Below, piece after piece: positions 47,433 through 55,182 of a stretch of 64,000 bases of DNA (position 1 is the stretch's first letter; each line of letters opens with the position of its first letter). Made by a program: the position numbers and the translations under genes. Source of the stretch: Geobacter sp. (GTDB lineage: Bacteria > Desulfobacterota > Desulfuromonadia > Geobacterales > Geobacteraceae); contig DNJC01000138.1 of NCBI GenBank assembly GCA_003490025.1, forward strand, positions 1 through 64,000, in the 5' to 3' direction. Under the pieces are notes generated by a model that worked only from the letters and a program-made list of their open reading frames with translations, made no database searches and was not told where the DNA came from.

Positions 47433-48402
47433 CGTACAACGACTTCAGCTTCTCGTTTCCGCTGCAGAGATCTTCACCTCTACGAGAATCTTTTGCGACC
47501 CCAGAACGCGTGATCTTCAGGACTTTCCCAATCTCGGCGCCGTTTATACCCCGTTTTTTGCTCGCTATGAAACATACGGCTCCCCTTGCCGCTGCCACCT
47601 GTCTGCTCCGACTCCCATTTGTCAGCGCCGACACCTCAATCTCAAAGATGGCGGCAACCTCCCTTATCAGATCATCCAGAGGGAGTTGCTTGCAAGGTTC
47701 TTCTGGGCGCTCCGCTTGCTGCCAGAGTTGTTCAACGAAATCCCCGCTCCCGAGCACCCTCTCGTCCCATGCTTGACACCCATGTGCTCCCGACAGTAGC
47801 AAGTATCGCTTCAGACCTCCTCCTACCAACTCGTCGCGCCTCCCCATAGCGATACCTTCTTGCACAAACTGTCGGTACACCGCACGGGCCGCTGCTCTAT
47901 CGCCGGCAAACATGGCAAGAACCTCGTCTATTGCCTGGCCTACGAGACCACCATGCTCCATGATGCAGCGATGACCACACCATTCGTACTCATCCAGTTC
48001 AGCTACGGAAGAGACCAGACCTACCCTTAAAGGATTCAGGTGGATGTATCGCACCAACTCCAACAGGTAGCTGTCTTGGTCGCAGACGATGGACTTGTAG
48101 CGGTTTTGGAAAAGATGACCGGTACGATGATGACGTAGGTTGAAGACGACAGCATAACCGGTAAGAAGTCGCCGCATGAGGGTTGAGAGGTTGGTTTTCG
48201 TCGAACGAAGAAGCAGATGGAAGTGATTGGACATCAGTGCCCAGGCAAGGCATTCCGTCTCCGTCTTGAGGAGCAGGCGAGAAAGACGTTCGACGAAGGA
48301 GCGCCTATCCACATCGTCGAGGAAGATGTCCCTCTTCTCGATCCCGCGGACCATCACATGCTGCAGCAAACCGGGTATGTCAATCCGCGCTAGCCTTGGC
48401 AT
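47428..48402 (-). CDS. REP-associated tyrosine transposase-like (Y1/HUH) protein
   Basis: A 324-residue single-strand DNA transposase-like protein of the TnpA-REP (Y1_Tnp) type. The HUH metal motif is NHFHLLL (His60, His62) and the catalytic tyrosine is Tyr119 in LVRYIHLNPLR; MPRLARIDIPGLLQHVMVRG is the family start. The C-terminal 110 residues contain a DnaA domain IV-like helix-turn-helix (AAIFEIEVSALT, AAARGAVCFIASKKRGINGAEIGKVL). It is flanked by inverted repeats and ends inside one of them. It appears intact. These proteins process REP palindromes. Confidence 0.92.
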   Translation of the reverse strand: MPRLARIDIPGLLQHVMVRGIEKRDIFLDDVDRRSFVERLSRLLLKTETECLAWALMSNHFHLLLRSTKTNLSTLMRRLLTGYAVVFNLRHHRTGHLFQNRYKSIVCDQDSYLLELVRYIHLNPLRVGLVSSVAELDEYEWCGHRCIMEHGGLVGQAIDEVLAMFAGDRAAARAVYRQFVQEGIAMGRRDELVGGGLKRYLLLSGAHGCQAWDERVLGSGDFVEQLWQQAERPEEPCKQLPLDDLIREVAAIFEIEVSALTNGSRSRQVAAARGAVCFIASKKRGINGAEIGKVLKITRSGVAKDSRRGEDLCSGNEKLKSLYE

Positions 48403-48426
48403 CCGTTAACGCTAGCGCAGGGATTC

Positions 48427-48457
48427 AATAAGTCAACAAAGTCAGCAACGTCCCCCG
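48427..48457. repeat. Right inverted repeat of the transposase unit
   Basis: Perfect 31-base inverted copy of 47402-47432, located 24 bases upstream of the transposase start codon. Confidence 0.9.
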
Positions 48458-48489
48458 CTCCGCGCGCCACCCGCGCCACCCCGCGCCAC

Positions 48490-48520
48490 AATAAGTCAAC
48501 AAAGTCAGCAACGTCCCCCG
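48490..48520. repeat. Second copy of the right repeat
   Basis: Same 31 bases as 48427-48457 in direct orientation, 63 bases further right, and the match continues for about 10 bases (CTCCGCGCGC). The unit between is CGCGCCACC-rich. It looks like a tandem duplication of one end. Confidence 0.9.
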
Positions 48521-48584
48521 CTCCGCGCGCGCCGCCGAGTGATGCGTCGGCCCATCGTGAGGTGGCGCAAGTACACCCTGAGGT

Positions 48585-48621
48585 AAAAAATAAGAGGCAT
48601 CCGATATGGGTGCCTCTTATT
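48585..48621 (-). terminator. Intrinsic terminator of the PEP-CTERM gene
   Basis: AATAAGAGGCA and TGCCTCTTATT are perfect inverted copies. In the leftward direction the stem is followed by TTTTTT. It lies 23 bases after the stop codon. Confidence 0.88.
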
Positions 48622-48643
48622 CATTTCAACTGAGAGAATGTGC

Positions 48644-49225
48644 TTACTTGCGCATTCTCTTTCTTATGAAGCCAACACCTGCAAGACCGGCACCAAGGAG
48701 AATAAGGGTTGAGGGTTCGGGGACAGGAGTAGATGAATTAGTAACATCTCTAGTATTAACTTGCAGATTAATGAAATCGCCCCCGTTAAACCATCCCAGT
48801 AGGTTCAAGTTGATTAAATGATCGTCAAATGTGAGTTCGGGTATTGAAAGATTACCAGAGGTATAAAGCTGAGTTACCTGAACATTCGTAATTTCTTTTA
48901 GAGGATTAGAATCAACGAATTGGAGTCCGTCGAATGCACAGTAAGCATATCCTCCGAAACCACTATGGCCAAAGAAATTAATAATAATATTATCTGCTTC
49001 CGGATTTATTGTATACCCTCCGTACCATCCAGGTGGTTGAGGGGAAACTGCATCAGCAGTACCATTTTGTACAATAGTTGAAACAGATCCTGCAAACTCC
49101 GTATTCAAATCCGGATAAAGCCGTCTTATAGTTAACTGATCACCCAACATGGTGGCACTAACCTGATTAACCATTACGAATGACGAGATGGCCAACAAAA
49201 GAAAAAAACAAGAAATCTTTTTCAT
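48644..49225 (-). CDS. PEP-CTERM sorted exported protein
   Basis: A 193-residue exported protein. MKKISCFFLLLAISSFVMVNQVSA is the signal peptide (ATG 49225 after AAGGAGGA). The C terminus VPEPSTLILLGAGLAGVGFIRKRMRK is a textbook PEP-CTERM signal with membrane helix and basic tail, used by an exosortase (EpsH/XrtA) to anchor or release the protein. The middle has IINFFGHSGFGGYAYCAFDG and FDDHLINLNLLGWFNGGDF, a beta-type domain of unknown ligand. GC is clearly lower than in neighbours, so acquisition is likely. No exosortase lies in the window. Confidence 0.85.
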   Translation of the reverse strand: MKKISCFFLLLAISSFVMVNQVSATMLGDQLTIRRLYPDLNTEFAGSVSTIVQNGTADAVSPQPPGWYGGYTINPEADNIIINFFGHSGFGGYAYCAFDGLQFVDSNPLKEITNVQVTQLYTSGNLSIPELTFDDHLINLNLLGWFNGGDFINLQVNTRDVTNSSTPVPEPSTLILLGAGLAGVGFIRKRMRK

Positions 49226-50053
49226 AGCGTCCTCCTTAAAAAGTTTTTTCGGACACAGCAAGTATTGAGCCATACTCCTAGCTCACTTCCAACTCCTTAA
49301 TATAATTAACTTATATATTCTTTTACATATTAAAATATAATGAATGTAAAGAAAATCGACATGTTTACGTTGTTTAAGTTGGAATTCTGTAAAGCAACTC
49401 GAAAGCTCACCCCGGCCAGCCCAACCAAAGAAGCAGCATAGTAGAAGGCTCTGAACCTGTGTCTGTTCTGGATTTTGAATCTCAGCAGACATAACAGCCA
49501 CACCATAACCAGCACAACCTTTTGCTGGATCAACTATCGGGAGAAACTGTGTGCCGTATGGCCCCACCCCAGCAAAACTAAAGTTGAACGCACGATCATA
49601 ACCATCGTAATAAAGCGTAGATTGAGTTATGGGAGTTGCCACCAATAGATGCATCTACATCTAATATCAAGCTCAGCAGATAATTTGCTGAGCGTAACGC
49701 TTAGGCTCACCATCGCGGAGAGGCCTGGGCACTGGAAGGTGACAGATTTTATTACAAACATCTATTAAACCGTCTCAAACAGCAAGATTCATTCCGGCCG
49801 GATACACTCGATTAAATACCTTGAATTGCGATGCGGCTGCCCTTGATTGTAAAATAAATCGAATTGGAATGTGTAAAGTATTCCGATATTGTTCGGCATA
49901 TTTGTCGGAGTTTATTACACAAAGGCAGAGCAGGGTGGAGATTTTCATCGTCGGCGTATGAACCTCTCATTCGCCCTCGTCTCTTCACTGGCCTGAACGT
50001 GCCGGGAGCGTAATCCGGTATAATTTGAGCGCTGCCAGGAAAGGAGGGGAGAA
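49226..50053. other. AT-rich stretch, possible gene remnant
   Basis: I see no secure gene here. A leftward frame at 49283-49654 begins with a plausible segment (ATPITQSTLYYDGYDRAFNFSFAGVGPYG, then VDPAKGCAGYGVAVMSAEIQ) but ends in a hydrophobic low-complexity tail without family resemblance, and it has no ribosome binding site. It may be the remnant of an exported protein gene. Most of 49660-49950 shows nothing. The end contains the AAAGGAGGGG leader of the next gene. Confidence 0.35.
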
Positions 50054-50521
50054 ATGAAAAACGGATCTGCACTGCACTCGGTAGGAAATCCCGAACTGCT
50101 CAAACTGCGCAAGGTCGCCTTCCTCTGCTCGCGCAAATTCCCCGCGGGAGTGGCATCGATTTCGTACCAGTGGGCCGACGAACAGAGAAGGATGGGGACC
50201 TGCGTGATCTCCGGTTACCACTCCCAGATCGAGAAGGAGGTCCTCTGCCGACTCCTTAAAGGGACGCAACCTGTGATCATAGCCATGGCGATGGGGTTGA
50301 AACGGTTGGACCCGGAGTGGGAGCGCCCCATCGCGGCGGGACGCCTGCTGGTGATATCCCGATACGCGCAGAGCGTCAGTCACCCGTGCGAGTCGAAATG
50401 CTATCAGCGCAACCGTATGATGATGGAACTGGCTGACGAGATTGTCATAGCCCACGCCTCCGAAGGGGGAAACCTGCAGCGGCTCGGCACGGAGTATCCA
50501 CTGAAGATCCGCCTGCTTTGA
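50054..50521 (+). CDS. DprA/Smf-like Rossmann-fold protein
   Basis: A 155-residue protein similar to the Rossmann core of the DprA/LOG superfamily: KVAFLCSRKFPAGVASISYQWADEQRRMGTCVISGYHSQIEKEVLCRLL, then QPVIIAMAMGL, GRLLVISRY, and RNRMMMELADEIVIAHAS. True DprA (natural transformation, RecA loading) is longer and has SAM and winged-helix parts, so this is a stand-alone relative; nucleotide or nucleoside binding is plausible. AAAGGAGGGGAGA gives a good start. It is monocistronic. Confidence 0.75.
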   Translation: MKNGSALHSVGNPELLKLRKVAFLCSRKFPAGVASISYQWADEQRRMGTCVISGYHSQIEKEVLCRLLKGTQPVIIAMAMGLKRLDPEWERPIAAGRLLVISRYAQSVSHPCESKCYQRNRMMMELADEIVIAHASEGGNLQRLGTEYPLKIRLL

Positions 50522-50573
50522 CCGCTGTCGCCTCGTAAGGCATTATTTTTCGTTCCTCCCTCAAAAGAAATCG

Positions 50574-50602
50574 TTGACAAGTCAGATCCCCTCCTATATA
50601 AA
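50574..50602 (+). promoter_or_regulatory. Sigma70-type promoter
   Basis: TTGACA (50574-50579) and TATAAA (50597-50602) with 17 bases between. It points towards the iron operon and would give a leader of about 380 bases, or drive a small RNA. Confidence 0.6.
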
Positions 50603-50822
50603 CGACTTCAACTTTCAATTCCAACCTACACAGCCATCCTCCTGACACAAATTCACCTGCTGTTTGGCCCGTTTGCCTTGACAATTGTCTGTGCGGCGTT
50701 GCGGACAGTAGGATTTTCAGGCTCTGTGAATGAAAGTGAATGTCATTTTACTTTAATACCAGAAGGGTCCCTTCGGCGGCTGTATTGATCGGATCAAGGG
50801 GGAGCTGTTTTTTTGCCACTTT

Positions 50823-50841
50823 ATTGAAAATGGTTTTCAAT
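50823..50841 (+). promoter_or_regulatory. Fur box candidate
   Basis: ATTGAAAATGGTTTTCAAT is a perfect 8-3-8 palindrome that fits the TGAAAAT-nATTTTCA form of Fur sites. It lies 149 bases upstream of the porin gene, at the head of an iron uptake operon. Confidence 0.75.
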
Positions 50842-50989
50842 TTTAAGTACCGCCAACGAAACGGTACTAACAGGTGTCGAAGCGTGTGCAAGTAGAGAAA
50901 TAGTAATCGTTAGAGTGATTTTTATTCAGTAGCGGTTCTGCCGATGAGTACAGCAGCGGGGCCATAACAGTGAGAGCCGGAGGGTTTAT

Positions 50990-52423
50990 ATGTTCAAAGT
51001 GAAAAAGATGTCTGTGGCAAGCATGTTTCTGCTGGGAAACCTGTTCCTTTCTTCGGGCGCGGCGTTCGCCATGCATCCGGACCTGGTGGTCCCGGAAAAG
51101 GTGGAGTTCAAGCACAAGGCGTGTCAGGAGATCATGCGGCTTGGCAACAAGTACCAGGTGGAGGGGCTCTTCTCCAAGGATTTCCAGGAAGGCAAGCAGC
51201 CTTGCAGCCGCATCGACGTGGCGGTGGCGGTGCACCTTCTGACCGAGAAGATGGCGGAGAAGGTGGTGAAGGAGGGTAACCAGGCGGTCGACAAGGAAGA
51301 CCTGGCACTCCTGAGCGACCTGAAGGAGGAACTGCGCGCCGAGATGCTCCTGGTCGGAACCAGGACCTTCCAGTCGCGTTACGAGGAGTTGGGGACCAAG
51401 TTCACCGCCCTCACCAAGAACATTTCGCTCTCCGGCGGGATGGTGGGAGTGCTGCAGGGTTCCATCGGCAACAAGCCCAAGGACGTCACCGATGTGGTCG
51501 GCCGCGCGGACCTCGTTTTCAACTTCAAGGTTGGCGAGAACACCATCGCGGTGATCGACCTCGAGGCGACCGGCGGCGACGGCATCGACACCCGCGTCCC
51601 CTCGTTCGCGGGCCTCAACGGGGTGGCGGGCTCCACCGGCGACAGGACCCGTTTCCGCGAGGCATGGGTGGAGCACTCGGCGCTTAACGACCGCCTGGTC
51701 CTGACGGCAGGCAAGGTGGACCTCTCCAACTATTTCGATTCCAACGCGGTGGCAAACGACGAGAACGGGCAGTTCCTGTCTGCGGCCTTCGTCCACTCGG
51801 CCGTGCTCCCCTTTCCGGCCAACGGTCCGGGGGCAAGGGTCGGCGCCAAGCTGACCGATGCCGTCACATTGGGGCTCGGCTACGGCAGCGGCGACGCGGA
51901 GAGCGCGGACAGCTCCGACAGCGCGGACATCTTCGACCACGGCTTCGGCATCGCCGAGCTTGCCTACAAGCACAAGGCGGGCGAGCTGGAGGGGAACTAC
52001 AGGATCTATGCGGCGCTGGACGGCTCCCTTGCCGACGGCGCGAGCAAGCTGTCCCAGAAAAACGCGGTGAGCTACGGCGTGAGCCTGGATCAGCAGGTAA
52101 CGGACAAGCTGACCCTCTTCGCCCGCTACGGCCAGCGCGACGAGGAAGTCTACGCCGTGAGAAGGGCCTGGAGCGCAGGCGGGCAGTACACGGGGCTCAT
52201 CAGCGACAGGAAGGACGACGTGCTCGGCCTCGCCTACGGCCAGATCCAGGCGGCCGGGAGCATCGCCGATTCCCAGGAGAAGCTGGCGGAACTCAACTAC
52301 AAGGTCAAGGTGAGCGACCAGATCGAGATCGCGCCGGTGGTGCAGTACCTGGTCAACCCGGCGGGCAACAGCAGCACCGACAACGTGGTGGCGCTGGCGC
52401 TGCGCACCAAGATCAGCTTTTAG
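50990..52423 (+). CDS. Outer membrane porin of the iron operon
   Basis: A 477-residue outer membrane protein with signal peptide ending GAAFA. Residues about 30-125 are helical (SRIDVAVAVHLLTEKMAEKVVKEGNQ), resembling the SLH-like N-terminal part of OprB or cyanobacterial-type porins. The rest is a 16-strand-type barrel (ISLSGGMVGVLQGS, FNFKVGENTIAVIDLEATGG, KVSDQIEIAPVVQYLVNPAG) ending ALRTKISF with a terminal Phe. CGGAGGG precedes the ATG. Its position behind a Fur box and directly before FTR1 suggests it admits ferrous or chelated iron to the periplasm; that is inference. Confidence 0.8.
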   Translation: MFKVKKMSVASMFLLGNLFLSSGAAFAMHPDLVVPEKVEFKHKACQEIMRLGNKYQVEGLFSKDFQEGKQPCSRIDVAVAVHLLTEKMAEKVVKEGNQAVDKEDLALLSDLKEELRAEMLLVGTRTFQSRYEELGTKFTALTKNISLSGGMVGVLQGSIGNKPKDVTDVVGRADLVFNFKVGENTIAVIDLEATGGDGIDTRVPSFAGLNGVAGSTGDRTRFREAWVEHSALNDRLVLTAGKVDLSNYFDSNAVANDENGQFLSAAFVHSAVLPFPANGPGARVGAKLTDAVTLGLGYGSGDAESADSSDSADIFDHGFGIAELAYKHKAGELEGNYRIYAALDGSLADGASKLSQKNAVSYGVSLDQQVTDKLTLFARYGQRDEEVYAVRRAWSAGGQYTGLISDRKDDVLGLAYGQIQAAGSIADSQEKLAELNYKVKVSDQIEIAPVVQYLVNPAGNSSTDNVVALALRTKISF

Positions 52424-52439
52424 GATATGCAAAAGGGTA

Positions 52440-52458
52440 GGGGCGCCGCAGGCGCCCC
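52440..52458 (+). repeat. Hairpin between porin and FTR1 genes
   Basis: GGGGCGCC-GCA-GGCGCCCC, a strong 8-pair stem with no U-run behind it. It may stabilise the porin message or lower expression of downstream genes. Confidence 0.65.
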
Positions 52459-52494
52459 CGGCTTCCCGAGAGATCAATTGAAAAGAGGGACGAT

Positions 52495-54450
52495 ATGGTT
52501 GGAGCTTGGCTTAGAGGCTTATGTGTATTTTTCTTTGTTCTGTCGATCACGGCTGCAGGCTCCATATCCACAGCCAACGCCAAGGAAGGGCTCGACTACA
52601 AGGGGATGGTCGACGAAATAGACACCATCTTCAAGGATTCGGTGGTTCTCTACAAGAAGGGTGACATCAAGGAGGCGAAGAAAAAGGCCCAGTCGGCCTA
52701 CTTCCACGTTTTCGAGAACCTGGAAGGGCCGATACGGATCAACGTCTCCGCCAGGAAAAACGCCGAACTCGAGGAGGAGTTCATCGAGATCCGCAAGATG
52801 ATCGTGGCCAAGGAACCGGTCGCAGCCATCGAAAAGAGGATCCAGGACTTCATGGTGGAACTGCGCAAGGTCCTTCCCGAACTCGAAGGCGGAGCGGAAC
52901 TGGTTGCCGAGACATCGTCGGGTGGCAGCCAGCCGGCAAAAGAGGCGGCGCCGGAAGCCAAGGGGGGCGGGAACGTAGAGCCGGTCTGGCAGCAGGCCAT
53001 GAATAACATCCGTACCAACCTTGCCGGCGCGCTTGACGCCTACCGGAAGGGAGATGCCAAGGGGGCGTCCGAGCTGGTGATCCGGACCCAGTTCGACGAG
53101 TACAAAAACTCCCTCTTCGAGACCGCCGTGAGGCGCAACGTCTCCCAGGCCAAGGACTACGAGAACAACTCCGCGTTCGCCGAAATCGCCGGCATGATGG
53201 AAAAGGGGGCCCCGGCCGACAAGATCGAGCCGCAGATAGCGGCGCTGGTGACCGGGCTGCAGGCGGATCTCCCCGGCCTGCCGCTGGTGGACGGCGCGGT
53301 CGCCTCGGGGAAACCGGCGGAGAAGGCGGACCGGTCGCAGAAGGATTGGACCAAGGTCAACGCCGAACTCTTCGCCCAGGTTGAGAAGGCGATCGCCCTC
53401 TACGGGAAGGGGGACAAGCTGGAGGCGATCGAACTGGTCCAGGATGCCTACTTCGACATATTCGAGGCGAGCGGCATGGAAGCGAAGATCGGCGCGCGTG
53501 ACGCAGCGTTCAAGTCGAAGCTGGAGGGGCACTTCAACAAGATCATCAGCCAGATGAAGGGCGACGCGCCGGTGGAGGAGATCGCGCCGACCTTCTCCTC
53601 CTTGAAGGTCGAGTTCACCAAGGGAGCAGAGTTCCTCGGCAAGAACGTCGACTCGCCGGCGGCACAGTTCATCTATTCGCTGCTGATCATCCTGCGCGAG
53701 GGGATCGAGGCGATCCTGATCATCACCGCGATCATCGCCTACCTGGTGAAGACCGGCCAGACCGACAAGGTCAAGGTCATCTACAGCGGCTGCATCTCCG
53801 CGCTGGTCCTGAGCGGCATCACGGCGCTGCTGGTCAAGTGGGTGTTCAAGGTCTCCGCGGCAAGCCAGGAGCTGATGGAAGGCGGCACCATGCTGCTCGC
53901 CTCGGTGATTCTCTTCAGCGTCTCCTACTGGCTTATCTCCAAGGCAGAGGCGCAGAAGTGGACCACCTACATCAAGAACAAGGTTGGCGAATCCGTTTCC
54001 TCGAAGTCCCTGAAGACCCTCTGGTTTGCCGCCTTCCTGGCCGTGTACCGCGAGGGGGCGGAAACCGTCCTCTTCTACCAGGCCCTCGTTTCAGGCGCTT
54101 CGGGCACCGGGATCACCGCAGTGGCTGGAGGCTTCGTGGCAGGCTCACTGATCCTTGTCGGGATCTACCTTGCCATGCGCTACGGGGCGGTCCGTCTGCC
54201 GCTCAGGCCGTTCTTCCTTTGCACCGGCGCGCTGCTGTACTTCATGGCCTTCGTCTTTGCCGGCAACGGAATGATGGAGCTGGTGGAAGGGAAACTGTTG
54301 GAATCCTCGCTGGTCTCCTGGATGCCGACGGTCCAGTTCATCGGGGTACACCCCTACGTGCAGACCCTGGTGCCTCAGCTGCTGATCGTCCTTGCCGCGG
54401 TGGTCGGCCTGGTGCTCATGGGCAGGGGAAGAGGAAACGAGGCGGAGTAA
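52495..54450 (+). CDS. FTR1 family iron permease with periplasmic repeats
   Basis: A 651-residue inner membrane iron permease (FetM type). After a signal peptide (ending ANA), about 360 residues form a periplasmic region with three similar helical units (YKKGDIKEAKKKAQSAYFHVFE, YRKGDAKGASELVIRTQFDEY, YGKGDKLEAIELVQDAYFDIFE). The permease domain follows with seven membrane helices and two REGxE iron motifs: REGIE at 401-405 and REGAE at 519-523. It imports iron, with P19 as partner. AGAGGGA precedes the ATG. Confidence 0.95.
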   Translation: MVGAWLRGLCVFFFVLSITAAGSISTANAKEGLDYKGMVDEIDTIFKDSVVLYKKGDIKEAKKKAQSAYFHVFENLEGPIRINVSARKNAELEEEFIEIRKMIVAKEPVAAIEKRIQDFMVELRKVLPELEGGAELVAETSSGGSQPAKEAAPEAKGGGNVEPVWQQAMNNIRTNLAGALDAYRKGDAKGASELVIRTQFDEYKNSLFETAVRRNVSQAKDYENNSAFAEIAGMMEKGAPADKIEPQIAALVTGLQADLPGLPLVDGAVASGKPAEKADRSQKDWTKVNAELFAQVEKAIALYGKGDKLEAIELVQDAYFDIFEASGMEAKIGARDAAFKSKLEGHFNKIISQMKGDAPVEEIAPTFSSLKVEFTKGAEFLGKNVDSPAAQFIYSLLIILREGIEAILIITAIIAYLVKTGQTDKVKVIYSGCISALVLSGITALLVKWVFKVSAASQELMEGGTMLLASVILFSVSYWLISKAEAQKWTTYIKNKVGESVSSKSLKTLWFAAFLAVYREGAETVLFYQALVSGASGTGITAVAGGFVAGSLILVGIYLAMRYGAVRLPLRPFFLCTGALLYFMAFVFAGNGMMELVEGKLLESSLVSWMPTVQFIGVHPYVQTLVPQLLIVLAAVVGLVLMGRGRGNEAE

Positions 54451-54499
54451 ATTTCAGAACCGGACCTGTTGGTGCCGGAAGACAAAAGGAGAATTGAGA

Positions 54500-55033
54500 A
54501 TGAAGAAGTTTATTGCAACATGTGCAATGGTGGGGATGCTGACTGGGATTGCCGCGCTGGCAAGCGGGGCGGAGAAGATGAAAGAGTACCCGGCAGGCGA
54601 GGAGAAGCTGGTCAACAAGATGAAGATCGCCGCGGTATACCTGAAGCCGATCGACATGGAGCCGCGCGGCACCGACCTTCCGGCCTCCCAGGCCGACGTC
54701 CACCTGGAAGCGGACATCCATGCCACCAAGGGTAACCCGAACGGCTTCGGCGCCGGGGAGTGGATCCCCTACCTGACCATCACCTACAAGCTGGATAACC
54801 TGGACACCGGCGCATCCAAGACCGGCAAGTTCATGCCGATGGTGGCCAAGGACGGCCCGCACTACGGCGGCAACGTCAAGATGATGGGAGCCGGCAACTA
54901 CAAGGTCACCTTCACCATAGAATCCCCCGAAAAACAGGGCTTTGGCCGTCACACCGACAAGTCGAGCGGCGTCGGCAAGTGGTTCCAGCCCTTCAACGTG
55001 GACTACAAGTTCAAGTACGTCCCGATCAAGTAA
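54500..55033 (+). CDS. P19/Tp34-type periplasmic iron-binding protein
   Basis: A 177-residue exported protein, signal peptide ending ALASG. The mature domain is the Tp34/P19 family fold: KMKIAAVYLKPIDMEP, DVHLEADIHATKGNPNGFGAGEWIPYLTITYKL, GPHYGGNVKMMGAGNYKVTF and FGRHTDK. The conserved Met, Glu and His residues that bind copper and ferric or manganese ions in P19 are present. It supplies iron to FTR1. ATG 54500 follows AGGAG by 9 bases. It is the equivalent of cj1659 (p19) or fetP. Confidence 0.93.
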   Translation: MKKFIATCAMVGMLTGIAALASGAEKMKEYPAGEEKLVNKMKIAAVYLKPIDMEPRGTDLPASQADVHLEADIHATKGNPNGFGAGEWIPYLTITYKLDNLDTGASKTGKFMPMVAKDGPHYGGNVKMMGAGNYKVTFTIESPEKQGFGRHTDKSSGVGKWFQPFNVDYKFKYVPIK

Positions 55034-55050
55034 TCAAGCAAAGAAACAGT

Positions 55051-55107
55051 CGGTGGACCGAAGGCAAGTTCTCTCGAAAGGGGGGACTTGCCTCGGCCGC
55101 CTTTTAT
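55051..55107 (+). terminator. Terminator-like attenuator after P19 gene
   Basis: CGGTGGACCGAAGGCAAGT and ACTTGCCTCGGCCGCC pair as a long stem around TCTCTCGAAAGGGGGG and are followed by TTTTATT. It probably lets part of the transcripts stop, so that the porin, FTR1 and P19 are made in excess over the ABC part. Confidence 0.75.
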
Positions 55108-55182
55108 TGCTCCGGTGACTGAACATGCCGCGGGATGGCCATGTTCAGTCTCCGGATCAATAAAGAGCAAATGGAGAAGTCG

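Larger units (their letters stand above)
50522..50989. other. Leader region of the iron operon
   Basis: This 468-base region holds no gene that I can support. It contains a near-consensus promoter (50574-50602), a second TTGACA at 50678 without a matching -10, the Fur-type palindrome (50823-50841), and CGGAGGG just before the porin start. Confidence 0.55.

Noticed and set aside
48427..48520. CRISPR array
   Set aside because: Only two direct copies of a 31-base repeat plus one inverted copy around a transposase; no regular spacers and no cas genes.
49283..49654. Leftward 123-codon frame as a real gene
   Set aside because: Only the first 60 residues look protein-like, there is no ribosome binding site and the tail is AT-rich noise; noted only as a possible remnant.
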